Of a DNA stretch of 64,000 nucleotides, positions 1 through 8,622 are shown piece after piece. Origin of the DNA: DRPN01 sp964599235 (GTDB lineage: Bacteria > Bacteroidota > Bacteroidia > Bacteroidales > VadinHA17); assembly GCA_964599235.1 (NCBI GenBank), contig CAZRDX010000055.1, positions 31,844 to 95,843 on the forward strand, written 5' to 3'. How positions within the stretch are numbered: position 1 is the first letter of the stretch; every line of letters starts with the position of its first letter. Made by a program: the position numbers and the translations under genes. The notes under the pieces are model-generated. The model worked only from the letters and a program-made list of their open reading frames with translations. It was not told the DNA's origin and did no database searches.

Positions 1-287
1 AAGACCTCTACCACCGTCTCAGCGTCATCATCATCCATGTGCCGTCGCTCAACGAACGGCTCGAGGACATCCCCCTGCTGGCCCGCCATTTCTCGGAGAT
101 GATCTGCGGCGAGTACGGCATGCCCGTGAAGAAATTCACCGACGATGCCATCGAGGAGCTGAAGAAGATCAACTGGACCGGCAACGTGCGGGAGTTCCGC
201 AACGTCATCGAACGGCTCATCATCCTCTGCGGCAACACCATCACCGGCGAGGATGTGAAGGCCTATGCCCATCCCATCTTCCGCTGA
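1..287 (+). CDS. Sigma-54-dependent transcriptional activator, C-terminal fragment
   Basis: This is the 3' end of a gene that begins before the window; the reading frame is open from base 3. The fragment starts inside the AAA+ sigma-54 interaction domain: DLYHRLSVIIIHVP followed by LNERLEDIPLLARHF matches the conserved end of that ATPase. The sensor II motif follows as WTGNVREFRNVIERL. Such proteins hydrolyse ATP to open promoters bound by RpoN holoenzyme. The protein stops about 20 residues after sensor II, so the usual Fis-type helix-turn-helix is absent; I see no frameshift that would restore one. The N-terminal input domain lies outside the window. Confidence 0.88.
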   Translation, partial: DLYHRLSVIIIHVPSLNERLEDIPLLARHFSEMICGEYGMPVKKFTDDAIEELKKINWTGNVREFRNVIERLIILCGNTITGEDVKAYAHPIFR

Positions 288-304
288 GCGGGAAGGGATG
301 ATGC

Positions 305-335
305 AAAAAAAAGCTGCCCGGAGGCAGCTTTTTTT
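305..335. terminator. Bidirectional intrinsic terminator
   Basis: The stem GCTGCC/GGCAGC has a four-base loop (CGGA). It is flanked by eight A on the left and seven T on the right, so an RNA from either strand forms a GC hairpin followed by a U-tract. It sits between the convergent sigma-54 activator and EF-G paralogue genes and overlaps the stop codon of the latter. Confidence 0.9.
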
Positions 336-2484
336 ATTCTTCCTGCTGTTCGGCCTCGTAGGCTTTGAGCAGCTCTTCCTGGATCTCTGCCGGCACCTGC
401 TGGTACTCGGAGAATTCCATGGTGTAGATGGCGCGGCCGTTGGTCAGTGAGCTGAGGGCTGTGGAGTATTTGTTCATTTCGGCCAGCGGTACCTTGGCCG
501 TGATCTTCTCGAACCCTTTCTCGCTGGTCATGCCCATGACGATGGCGCGGCGGCCCTGTAGGTCGCTCATCACGTCGCCCATCCTGTCGCTGGGCACCCA
601 GACGTTCACCAGATAGATCGGCTCCATGATCTTGGGACCGGCCTCCTTGAAGGCCATGCTGAAGGCGTTGCGGCCGGCCAGCTTGAAGGAGATCTCGTTG
701 GAGTCGACCGGGTGCATCTTGCCGTCGTACACCGCGACACGTATGTCACGGGCATAGGAGCCGGTGAGCGGTCCTTCCTCCATGCGTTCCATGATGCCTT
801 TGAGGATGGCCGGCAGGAAACGGGCATCGATGGCTCCGCCGACGATGCAGTTGTAGAAGACCAGCTTACCGCCCCAGTCGAGGTCGATCTCCTGCTTGTC
901 GCGGACGGTTACCTTGATCTCCTTGCCGTTGACCTTGTAGGTGTCAGGGTCGGGAGCCCCCTCGCGGTAAGGCTCGATGACCAGGTGCACCTCACCGAAC
1001 TGGCCGGCACCACCCGACTGCTTCTTGTGACGGTAGGAGGCCTGTGCCACCTTCGTGATCGTCTCACGATAGGGGATCTTGGGCGGCATGAACTGCGTCT
1101 CTATCTTGAAGATGTTGTCGAGATGCCACTTGAGGATGTTGAGATGATGCTCGCCCTGGCCGTGGATGATGATCTGCTTAAGTTCTTTGGAATATTCGAT
1201 GAGCACGGCGGGATCTTCTTCGTGGAAACGGGAGAGGGCTTCGCCCAGTTTCTCGTCGTCCGATTCATTGACCGCCTTGATGGCCGTGCGGTATTTGGGA
1301 CGCGGATATTCGATGGCCGGCCAGGTCCAGTCCTGTCCCGGCTCATTGAGCGTATGGTTGGTCTTGGTGCTCTTCAGTTTCACCGTGCTCCCTATGTCGC
1401 CGGCCACCATCGAGGTCACCTTCTCACGTTTCTTTCCGGCGGTGACGAAGATCTGGTTGATGCGTTCCTTGGCCGAGACCGTGGTGTTGATGAGGTCCAT
1501 TCCCTCTTTCAGCTCACCCGACATCACCTTGAAGAAGTTGACCTCGCCGATGTGTTCCTCGATGGAGGTCTTGAAGACGAAGAGAGAGACAGGCCCTTTG
1601 GGGTCGCAGGGTACCTCTTCGCCTTTGGAGTTGACGGGGGCGGGCATCTCGTCGGGTGCCGGGGCGGTGTTGATGATGAACTCCAGCAGACGGTCGACCC
1701 CCACGTCTTTTTTGGCCGAGGTGCAGAACACCGGCATCAGGTCGCGCCGCAGCAGACCTTCCTTGATGCCTTTGCGCATCTCCTCCTCGTCGAGCGATTC
1801 TTTCTCAAAGAAGAGTTCCATCAGCCCTTCGTCGTTCTCGGCGGCTTTTTCCACCAGCTCGTTGTGGAGCTCTTCGGCTCTGTCACGCAGCTCGGCGGGG
1901 ATGTCCAGCACCTCCGTCTTGCCGCCGCTGTACTTGTACATCTTCATCTTCAGCACATCGACGATGGCGTTGAAGGTGTCGCCCTCGTTGACGGGGAACT
2001 GAATGATGGCCAGTTTTGAGCCGAAGCTCTCCCTGAGGGTTTCGATGCTCTTCTCGTAGCTGGCTTTTTCGTGGTCCAGGCCGTTGATGACGAAGGTGAC
2101 CGGTTTGTCCCTTTCGTCGGTGTGACGGTAGTGGATCTCGGTGCCCACCTCCACGCCGTTGGGGGCATTGATCAGGATCAGGGCCATGTCGGCCGGATGG
2201 ATGGCCGCCACCGCCTGGCCGGAGAAGTCGTCCAGCCCCGGTGCATCCAGGAAATTGATCTTATGATCCTTGTATTCAGTAAAAAGCACCGTGGAGAACA
2301 CCGAGCTGCCCTGCTCCAGTTCAACGGGATTGTAGTCGGAGACCGTGTTCTTCTGGTCGATGCTCCCTTTCCTGTCGATCACCCCGCCGATGTACATCAT
2401 CGACTCGGCCAGCGTGGTCTTGCCCGAACCGGCATTCCCCAACAGCACTACATTACGGATCTGTTTCGTCTGGTACGTTTTCAT
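334..2484 (-). CDS. Elongation factor G paralogue (EF-G2 type)
   Basis: This 716-residue protein has EF-G length and domain order: G domain, domain II, then III-V with the EF-G_IV and EF-G_C regions from about residue 480. The P-loop GNAGSGKTT (16-24) is intact. Other GTPase motifs are altered. The DTPGH motif reads DAPGL (80-84), so the catalytic His is Leu84. The switch I Thr is Ser61. NKxD reads NGLD (134-137). The canonical EF-G with intact motifs is encoded at 3766. From the family, a Bacteroides EF-G2 paralogue has been reported to support translation without GTP hydrolysis and to matter under nutrient stress. I infer that this protein is the same kind of factor. It is transcribed alone and divergently from the S12 operon. 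Confidence 0.9.
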   Translation of the reverse strand: MKTYQTKQIRNVVLLGNAGSGKTTLAESMMYIGGVIDRKGSIDQKNTVSDYNPVELEQGSSVFSTVLFTEYKDHKINFLDAPGLDDFSGQAVAAIHPADMALILINAPNGVEVGTEIHYRHTDERDKPVTFVINGLDHEKASYEKSIETLRESFGSKLAIIQFPVNEGDTFNAIVDVLKMKMYKYSGGKTEVLDIPAELRDRAEELHNELVEKAAENDEGLMELFFEKESLDEEEMRKGIKEGLLRRDLMPVFCTSAKKDVGVDRLLEFIINTAPAPDEMPAPVNSKGEEVPCDPKGPVSLFVFKTSIEEHIGEVNFFKVMSGELKEGMDLINTTVSAKERINQIFVTAGKKREKVTSMVAGDIGSTVKLKSTKTNHTLNEPGQDWTWPAIEYPRPKYRTAIKAVNESDDEKLGEALSRFHEEDPAVLIEYSKELKQIIIHGQGEHHLNILKWHLDNIFKIETQFMPPKIPYRETITKVAQASYRHKKQSGGAGQFGEVHLVIEPYREGAPDPDTYKVNGKEIKVTVRDKQEIDLDWGGKLVFYNCIVGGAIDARFLPAILKGIMERMEEGPLTGSYARDIRVAVYDGKMHPVDSNEISFKLAGRNAFSMAFKEAGPKIMEPIYLVNVWVPSDRMGDVMSDLQGRRAIVMGMTSEKGFEKITAKVPLAEMNKYSTALSSLTNGRAIYTMEFSEYQQVPAEIQEELLKAYEAEQQEE

Positions 2485-2540
2485 CTTTTTTTGTAATTAT
2501 CTATGATTGAACAAAATAATTTCCTCGCGGAAAAGTGCAC

Positions 2541-2570
2541 CAAAAGTAATAATTTTTTGTTTTCCGTCAA
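2541..2570 (-). promoter_or_regulatory. Promoter of the EF-G paralogue gene
   Basis: On the minus strand, TTG (2570-2568) is separated by 19 bp from TACTTTTG (2548-2541). This matches the Bacteroidetes TTG / TAnnTTTG consensus exactly. It lies about 57 bp upstream of the start codon. Confidence 0.6.
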
Positions 2571-2807
2571 GCCGTTCCGGGTCGATGAAAGTGCGGGAAG
2601 CGTTAGCGGCTGAGAAACAAAAATTTGAAAAAAGAAGCCCATATTTTTTCAATTTGGCAAAAAAGTATATTTTTGTGCCGCTGTTTTCCGGGAGAAGAAA
2701 ACAATCTGCGGATGAATTCTTTCCCGGGGCCTGCAGTCGGATCATACCTTTATATATATAAGCAGGTGTGAGCTGAGGGACGGAGGAAGAAATCCGTCAA
2801 AAGAGTG

Positions 2808-2836
2808 TTGTTTTTTAAAAAAAAAGAATACCTTTG
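2808..2836 (+). promoter_or_regulatory. Promoter of the S12-L17 operon
   Basis: TTG (2808-2810) and TACCTTTG (2829-2836) are 18 bp apart, close to the Bacteroidetes primary sigma factor consensus. Transcription would start about 30 nt before the rpsL start codon. No other good promoter was seen before L17, so this may drive the whole ribosomal cluster. Confidence 0.62.
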
Positions 2837-2871
2837 CAGTCCAATTTTCAAATTCAATAAAAAGCTGTTTT

Positions 2872-3246
2872 ATGCCTACAATACAACAGTTAGTAAGGAA
2901 GGGACGCAAGAAGATCGTTGAGAAGAGCAAGGCGCCTGCGCTGGATGCCTGTCCGCAGCGTCGGGGTGTGTGTGTACGTGTATACACCACCACACCGAAG
3001 AAGCCGAACTCGGCCATGCGTAAGGTGGCCAGGGTGCGTCTGACCAACGGCAAGGAGGTGAACGCCTACATTCCCGGCGAAGGGCACAACCTGCAGGAGC
3101 ACTCCATCGTTCTGATCCGCGGAGGACGTGTGAAAGACCTCCCCGGCGTGCGTTACCACCTGATCCGCGGCGCCCTGGACGCCGCCGGCGTTGAAGGCCG
3201 TACCCAACGCCGCTCGAAGTACGGAACGAAGAAACCGAAGAAATAA
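2872..3246 (+). CDS. rpsL: 30S ribosomal protein S12 (uS12)
   Basis: This 124-residue protein is a full-length S12 of the 30S decoding centre. KKPNSAMRK and GRVKDLPGVRYH are the two loops that contact the A site and carry streptomycin-resistance positions in other bacteria. It ends with the usual basic KYGTKKPKK tail. It is the first gene of the operon and is followed by rpsG after 18 bp. The leader before the ATG is A/T-rich with no Shine-Dalgarno sequence. Confidence 0.98.
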   Translation: MPTIQQLVRKGRKKIVEKSKAPALDACPQRRGVCVRVYTTTPKKPNSAMRKVARVRLTNGKEVNAYIPGEGHNLQEHSIVLIRGGRVKDLPGVRYHLIRGALDAAGVEGRTQRRSKYGTKKPKK

Positions 3247-3264
3247 TAAGAATATTTTTTTGCC

Positions 3265-3741
3265 ATGAGGAAAGCAAAACCCAAAAAGAGGACCATCCTG
3301 CCGGACCCGCGTTATAACGACCCCCTGGTGACGCAGTTCGTCAACAACCTGATGCTCCAGGGCAAGAAGAACCTTGCTTTCAAGATCTTCTACAACGCGA
3401 TGGACATCGTCGCCGAGAAGATGAAGAAGGAGGACATCTCCCCTCTGGAGGTATGGAAGAAGGCGCTGGAGAACGTCACCCCGCAGGTGGAGGTGAAGAG
3501 CCGCCGCGTCGGGGGGGCCACCTTCCAGGTGCCTATCGAGGTGCGGCCCAGCAGGAAGGTGTCGCTCAGCATGAAAAACCTCATCCTCTTTGCCCGTAAA
3601 CGCAACGGCAAGAGCATGAGCGAGAAGCTGGCGGCCGAGATCATCGCAGCCTACAACAAGGAGGGCGGAGCTTTCAAGAAGAAAGAAGATATGCACCGGA
3701 TGGCCGAGGCCAACAAAGCTTTTGCACACTTCCGGTTCTAA
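3265..3741 (+). CDS. rpsG: 30S ribosomal protein S7 (uS7)
   Basis: The 158-residue protein binds the 3' major domain of 16S rRNA and nucleates assembly of the 30S head. It aligns end to end with bacterial S7, including RRVGGATFQVPIEVRP near residues 78-93 and the C-terminal RMAEANKAFAHFRF. It sits between rpsL and fusA as in the classical str operon. Confidence 0.98.
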   Translation: MRKAKPKKRTILPDPRYNDPLVTQFVNNLMLQGKKNLAFKIFYNAMDIVAEKMKKEDISPLEVWKKALENVTPQVEVKSRRVGGATFQVPIEVRPSRKVSLSMKNLILFARKRNGKSMSEKLAAEIIAAYNKEGGAFKKKEDMHRMAEANKAFAHFRF

Positions 3742-3765
3742 CCGTCGAAGCAGAGATCAGAGAGC

Positions 3766-5871
3766 ATGACAGACCGTCTGAAATATACGAGGAACATCGG
3801 GATCATGGCCCACATCGATGCGGGCAAGACCACTACGACGGAGCGTATCCTCTTCTATACGGGGATCACGCACCGCATCGGTGAGGTGCACGACGGTGCT
3901 GCCCAGATGGACTGGATGGTGCAGGAGCAGGAACGCGGGATCACCATTACCTCGGCTGCTACAACCACTTACTGGAAGTACAAGGGCGAAGAGTACAAGA
4001 TCAACATCATCGACACCCCCGGTCATGTCGACTTCACCGTGGAGGTGGAGCGTTCGCTGCGTGTCCTCGACGGGGCCGTGGCCGTTTTCTGTGCCGTGAG
4101 CGGTGTCGAACCCCAGTCGGAGACGGTATGGCGCCAGGCCGACAAGTACGGTGTGCCGCGCATCGCCTTCGTCAACAAGATGGACCGTGTCGGTGCCGAT
4201 TTCTTCGGTGTCGTCAATGAGATACGTGATAAGCTGAGGGCCAACCCCGTGCCCGTCCAGATCCCCATCGGCTCGGAAGACTCTTTCCGGGGTGTCATCG
4301 ACCTGATGGAGAACAAGGCCGTGGTATGGTATGATGATGAGACCCTCGGCACGAAGTACAGTCTGGAAGAGATCCCGGCCGAGCTGGCCGATGAGGCAGC
4401 CGAGTGGCGCAACAAGCTGGTGGAGGCCGTCGCCGAGAAGGACGACGAACTGCTGGAACGATACTTTGAGGATCCCGACTCCATCACCCCTGACGAGATG
4501 GCGGCCGTGATCCGCCGTGCTACCATCGACGGCACCATCGTGCCGGTGATGTGCGGGTCGGCCTTCAAGAACAAAGGCATCCAGCGTCTTCTGGATGCCA
4601 TCGTGGCTTATCTGCCCAGCCCGCTTGACATCGGGCCGGTGAAGGGCATCAACCCCAAGACGGGCGAAGAGATCACCCGTGATCCCGACCCCAAGGCGCC
4701 GCTGGCGGCCCTGGCCTTCAAGATCGCCACCGACCCTTACGTGGGGCGGTTGGTCTACCTGCGCGTCTATTCGGGGAAGATCACCCCGGGCATGACGGTG
4801 CTCAACCCCCGTACCAACAAAAAAGACCGTATCAACCGGCTCTACCAGATGCATGCCAACAAGCAGAACCCGCGCGATGTCATCGAGGCGGGCGACATCT
4901 GCGGAGCCGTGGGACTGAAAGATATCAAGACCGGAGATACCATCACTGACTTCCAGCGGCCTATCTCGCTGGAGTCGATGACCTTCCCCGAGCCGGTCAT
5001 CGGCGTGGCCATCGAGCCCAAGACGCAGGCCGACGTCGACAAGCTGGGGGCGGCCCTGGCCAAGCTGGCCGAGGAAGATCCCACCTTCAAGGTGAGGACC
5101 GACGAGGCTTCGGGCCAGACCATCATCAGCGGTATGGGTGAGCTTCATCTGGAGATCCTCGTCGACCGCCTCAAGCGGGAGTTCGGTGTGGAATGCAACC
5201 AGGGACAGCCGCAGGTGGCCTACAAAGAGGCGCTCACCAAGACCGTGGAGCACCGCGAGGTGTTCAAGAAGCAGACGGGCGGCAAAGGTAAGTTCGCCGA
5301 CATCGTCGTGGAGATCGGACCGGCCGACGAAGGTGTCACCGGCCTGCAGTTCATCGATGAGGTGAAAGGCGGCAACATCCCCAAGGAGTTCATGCCGGCC
5401 ATTCAGAAAGGTTTCGAGATCGCCATGCAGAACGGCCCGCTCGCCGGCTTCCCCATGGACAATCTCAAGGTGGTGGTCAAGGACGGGTCGTACCACCCCG
5501 TCGACTCCGACTCGCTGTCGTTCCAGATCGCTGCCCAGCATGCCTTCAAGAACGCTGCTCCCAAAGGCGATCCTATCCTGCTCGAGCCGATCATGTCGGC
5601 CGAGGTGGTGACGCCCGAGGAGTACATGGGCGATGTGATCACCGACTTCAACAAGCGGCGGGGACGTATCGAAGGCATGGAGTCGAAGGCCGGTGCCCGC
5701 GTCATCAAGGCCAAGGTGCCGCTGTCGGAGAACTTCGGCTATGTGACGGTGCTGCGTACCATCACCTCGGGACGGGCCACCTCGTCGATGGAGTTCTCAC
5801 ACTACGAACCGGTGCCGCCGGAGATCGCCGAGAAAGTGATCGAGAACATCAAAGGGATCATCAAGGTATAG
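3766..5871 (+). CDS. fusA: Elongation factor G
   Basis: The 701-residue canonical EF-G catalyses GTP-dependent translocation of tRNA and mRNA. All GTPase motifs are intact: AHIDAGKTT (15-23), ERGITI, DTPGHVDF with the catalytic His, and NKMDR. Domain IV (HREVFKKQTGGKGKFAD and following) and the C-terminal EF-G_C fold are complete. It lies 24 bp after rpsG and 25 bp before rpsJ. It serves as the internal comparison for the divergent paralogue at 334-2484. Confidence 0.98.
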   Translation: MTDRLKYTRNIGIMAHIDAGKTTTTERILFYTGITHRIGEVHDGAAQMDWMVQEQERGITITSAATTTYWKYKGEEYKINIIDTPGHVDFTVEVERSLRVLDGAVAVFCAVSGVEPQSETVWRQADKYGVPRIAFVNKMDRVGADFFGVVNEIRDKLRANPVPVQIPIGSEDSFRGVIDLMENKAVVWYDDETLGTKYSLEEIPAELADEAAEWRNKLVEAVAEKDDELLERYFEDPDSITPDEMAAVIRRATIDGTIVPVMCGSAFKNKGIQRLLDAIVAYLPSPLDIGPVKGINPKTGEEITRDPDPKAPLAALAFKIATDPYVGRLVYLRVYSGKITPGMTVLNPRTNKKDRINRLYQMHANKQNPRDVIEAGDICGAVGLKDIKTGDTITDFQRPISLESMTFPEPVIGVAIEPKTQADVDKLGAALAKLAEEDPTFKVRTDEASGQTIISGMGELHLEILVDRLKREFGVECNQGQPQVAYKEALTKTVEHREVFKKQTGGKGKFADIVVEIGPADEGVTGLQFIDEVKGGNIPKEFMPAIQKGFEIAMQNGPLAGFPMDNLKVVVKDGSYHPVDSDSLSFQIAAQHAFKNAAPKGDPILLEPIMSAEVVTPEEYMGDVITDFNKRRGRIEGMESKAGARVIKAKVPLSENFGYVTVLRTITSGRATSSMEFSHYEPVPPEIAEKVIENIKGIIKV

Positions 5872-5896
5872 TGCAATATAAACAAGAGAAGGAAGC

Positions 5897-6202
5897 ATGA
5901 GCCAGAAAATTCGGATAAAGCTGAAGTCGTACGATCACAACCTGGTGGACAAGTCCGCCGAGAAGATCGTGAAGACGGTCAAGTCGACGGGGGCCATTGT
6001 GAGCGGGCCGATCCCGTTGCCGACGCACAAGCGGATCTTTACGGTCCTGCGTTCACCGTTCGTGAACAAGAAGTCGCGGGAACAGTTCCAGCTGGCGTCG
6101 CACAAGCGTCTTCTGGACATCTACAGCTCCACCCCCAAGACCATCGACGCACTGATGAAGCTTGAGCTGCCCAGCGGCGTCGAGGTAGAGATCAAGGTTT
6201 GA
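5897..6202 (+). CDS. rpsJ: 30S ribosomal protein S10 (uS10)
   Basis: The 101-residue S10 is a 30S head protein that also acts as NusE in antitermination in bacteria where this was tested. The family signature SPFVNKKSREQFQLASHKR is present. It begins the S10 section and follows fusA by 25 bp with no terminator between, so the str and S10 operons look fused. Confidence 0.97.
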   Translation: MSQKIRIKLKSYDHNLVDKSAEKIVKTVKSTGAIVSGPIPLPTHKRIFTVLRSPFVNKKSREQFQLASHKRLLDIYSSTPKTIDALMKLELPSGVEVEIKV

Positions 6203-6225
6203 GAAACTAGAAAGGTAGTAAGGTC

Positions 6226-6840
6226 ATGCAAGGACTGATAGGAAAGAAAATAGGAATGACATCCCTCTTCGACGAGGAGGGCAACAACGTGCCGGTGACG
6301 GTGATCCAGGCCGGACCTTGTGTTGTGACGCAGATCAAGACCAAGGAGAAGGATGGTTACGATGCCGTGCAGCTCGGCTTCGACGACAAGAAGGAGAAGA
6401 ACACCACCAAGCCCATGCTGGGGCATTTCCGGAAGGCCGGCGTGACGCCCAAGCGCAAGCTGGTGGAGTTCGACGGTTTTGAGGACGTGAAGCTGGGCGA
6501 CACGCTCACCGTGGAGATCTTCAAGGACGACACCTGGGTTGACGTAAGGGGTGTCTCGAAAGGCAAAGGTTTCCAGGGGGTCGTCAAGCGTCACGGTTTC
6601 CGCGGGGTGGGTGATGCCACGCACGGTCAGCACAACCGCAACCGTGCCCCGGGATCGCTGGGCGCCTCGTCGTATCCTTCCCGCGTCTTCAAAGGGATGA
6701 AGATGGCCGGCAGGACCGGTGGCCGTCAGGTCGCCATGATCTCGCTGCGGGTGATGAAGATCATCCCCGAAGAGAATCTGATGCTGGTGAAAGGGTCCGT
6801 ACCGGGTCCGAAAGGTTCATACTTAATTATCACAAAGTGA
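6226..6840 (+). CDS. rplC: 50S ribosomal protein L3 (uL3)
   Basis: This is a 204-residue L3, one of the first proteins to bind 23S rRNA, reaching towards the peptidyl transferase centre. GLIGKKIGMTSLFDEEG at the N-terminus and the loop HGQHNRNRAPGSLGASSYPSR are typical. Its stop codon TGA shares one base with the rplD start, suggesting coupled translation. Confidence 0.98.
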   Translation: MQGLIGKKIGMTSLFDEEGNNVPVTVIQAGPCVVTQIKTKEKDGYDAVQLGFDDKKEKNTTKPMLGHFRKAGVTPKRKLVEFDGFEDVKLGDTLTVEIFKDDTWVDVRGVSKGKGFQGVVKRHGFRGVGDATHGQHNRNRAPGSLGASSYPSRVFKGMKMAGRTGGRQVAMISLRVMKIIPEENLMLVKGSVPGPKGSYLIITK

Positions 6841-7472
6841 TGAAACTGAAAGTACTGAATAAAGAAGGGAAAGAGACCGGCAGGACGGTGGAGCTCAACG
6901 ACGGGCTGCTTCCTGCCGAGCCGAACGATCACGCCATCTACCTGGATGTGAAGCAGTATCTGGCCGCGCAGCATCAGGGCACGCACAAGTCGAAAGAGCG
7001 GGGTGAGGTGAAGGCCTCCACGCGCAAGATCAAGCGCCAGAAAGGGACGGGTACGGCCCGTGCCGGCAGCATCGCCTCGCCGCTGTTCCGCGGTGGAGGA
7101 CGCGTCTTCGGCCCCCGTCCGCGCGACTACGATTTCAAGGTGAACAAGAAGGTCAAACGTCTGGCACGCCGCTCGGCCCTGGCTTACAAGATCCGTGACA
7201 ACCAGCTGATGGTGGTCGAGGACTTCACCCTGGAGGTGCCCAAGACCAGGGAGATGGTCCAGATCGAGAACAACCTGCAGATCGCCGACAAGAAATCGCT
7301 CTTTGTGCTGCCCGAACCCGATCACAACATCCTTCTCTCTTCGCGCAACCTGCCGAAGACGCGTGTGATCACCGTGGGCGAGCTGACCACCTACCACCTC
7401 ATGGACGCCGGGGCCGTGGTCTTTTCAGAGAAGGCGATCGAAACACTCAAAGAGACCTTGCAAAATCAGTAA
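6840..7472 (+). CDS. rplD: 50S ribosomal protein L4 (uL4)
   Basis: L4 of 210 residues lines the peptide exit tunnel. The tunnel loop KRQKGTGTARAGSIASP and the following RGGGRVFGPRPRDY are conserved. I chose the ATG at 6840, which overlaps the rplC stop (TGATG); the in-frame GTG just before it would lie inside rplC. In some bacteria L4 also represses its own operon, but nothing here shows that. Confidence 0.97.
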   Translation: MKLKVLNKEGKETGRTVELNDGLLPAEPNDHAIYLDVKQYLAAQHQGTHKSKERGEVKASTRKIKRQKGTGTARAGSIASPLFRGGGRVFGPRPRDYDFKVNKKVKRLARRSALAYKIRDNQLMVVEDFTLEVPKTREMVQIENNLQIADKKSLFVLPEPDHNILLSSRNLPKTRVITVGELTTYHLMDAGAVVFSEKAIETLKETLQNQ

Positions 7473-7484
7473 CGAACCAGAGCC

Positions 7485-7775
7485 ATGAACATACTGATCA
7501 GACCGATCGTGACAGAGAAGATGACGCAGCAGGGTGAGACGCTCAACCGCTACGGTTTCATCGTCGACAAGCGGGCCAACAAGCTCCAGATCAAGAAGGC
7601 CGTCGAGGAGCTGTACGGTGTCACCGTCGAGCGTGTCAACACCATGCGTTACGGCGGAAAGAAGCGGAACCGCTATACCCGTTCGGGCATCATCGAAGGT
7701 AAGACCGCCTCGTACAAGAAAGCCATCGTGACACTGGCTGAAGGAGAAACCATTGATTTTTACAGCAATATCTAA
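7485..7775 (+). CDS. rplW: 50S ribosomal protein L23 (uL23)
   Basis: L23 of 96 residues sits at the tunnel exit and docks trigger factor and SRP. IRPIVTEKMT at the N-terminus and FIVDKRANKLQIKKAVEELY are family hallmarks. It lies 12 bp after rplD and 6 bp before rplB. Confidence 0.97.
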   Translation: MNILIRPIVTEKMTQQGETLNRYGFIVDKRANKLQIKKAVEELYGVTVERVNTMRYGGKKRNRYTRSGIIEGKTASYKKAIVTLAEGETIDFYSNI

Positions 7776-7781
7776 CGAGCT

Positions 7782-8615
7782 ATGGCAGTAAGGAAATTGA
7801 AACCGGTCACGCCGGGCCAGAGACATAGGATCGTTGCCACGTTCGACGACATCACTGCCGTCAAGCCGGAGAAGTCGCTGCTGGCGCCGCTGAAGAAGAG
7901 CGGCGGACGCAACAACACCGGCAAGATGACGATGCGTTACCTCGGCGGCGGTCACAAGCGCAGGTTGCGCATCATCGACTTCAAACGCGACAAGGACGGT
8001 ATCCCTGCCGTGGTGAAGACGATCGAGTACGATCCCAACCGTTCGGCCCGCATCGCCCTGGTGGCGTACAAGGATGGAGAGAAGCGTTACATCATCGCTC
8101 CCAACGGCCTGAAAGTGGGACAGACGATCATGTCGGGCAAGGGTGCGGCCCCCGAGGTGGGCAACACGCTCTTCCTCTCCGACATTCCGCTGGGTACGGT
8201 GATCCACAACATCGAGCTTTATCCCGGCAAGGGCGGGGCACTGGCGCGCAGTGCCGGCAGCTATGCCCAGCTCACCAGCCGCGACGGCAAGTATGCCATC
8301 GTGAAGCTCCCCTCGGGCGAGTCGCGCATGGTGCTGGTCACCTGCCGTGCCACCATTGGCACCGTTTCCAACTCCGACCACGGGCTGGTGAAGTCGGGCA
8401 AGGCCGGCCGTTCGCGGTGGCTGGGACGTCGTCCCCGGGTGCGGGGTGTGGCCATGAACCCCGTCGACCACCCCATGGGTGGCGGCGAAGGACGCGCCTC
8501 GGGCGGACACCCGCGCTCACGCAAAGGCCTCCCCGCCAAAGGGTACAAGACACGGCCCAAGAACAAGCCGTCGAACAAACTGATCGTTGAAAGAAGGAAA
8601 AAAAGAAAAAGATAG
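7782..8615 (+). CDS. rplB: 50S ribosomal protein L2 (uL2)
   Basis: This 277-residue L2 is needed for subunit association and peptidyl transfer. RNNTGKMTMRYLGGGHKR at the N-terminus and the C-terminal signature MNPVDHPMGGGEGR, with the conserved His, are present. Length and tail are standard. Confidence 0.98.
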   Translation: MAVRKLKPVTPGQRHRIVATFDDITAVKPEKSLLAPLKKSGGRNNTGKMTMRYLGGGHKRRLRIIDFKRDKDGIPAVVKTIEYDPNRSARIALVAYKDGEKRYIIAPNGLKVGQTIMSGKGAAPEVGNTLFLSDIPLGTVIHNIELYPGKGGALARSAGSYAQLTSRDGKYAIVKLPSGESRMVLVTCRATIGTVSNSDHGLVKSGKAGRSRWLGRRPRVRGVAMNPVDHPMGGGEGRASGGHPRSRKGLPAKGYKTRPKNKPSNKLIVERRKKRKR

Positions 8616-8622
8616 TTAAGCC

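Larger units (their letters stand above)
2485..2871. other. 387-bp intergenic region between EF-G paralogue and S12
   Basis: No gene is supported here. The region carries divergent promoter matches, one facing the EF-G paralogue (2541-2570) and one facing S12 (2808-2836). A further TATTTTTG at 2668-2675 fits the -7 consensus but lacks a -33 element at the right distance. Base composition is much more AT-rich than in the flanking genes. Confidence 0.7.

Noticed and set aside
2668..2675. Additional -7 element TATTTTTG upstream of S12
   Set aside because: The nearest TTTG lies only 11 bp upstream, and a better promoter exists at 2808-2836.
3757..5541. Long open frame opposite fusA
   Set aside because: It exactly mirrors the conserved EF-G reading frame and has no plausible domain; it reflects strong third-position GC bias.
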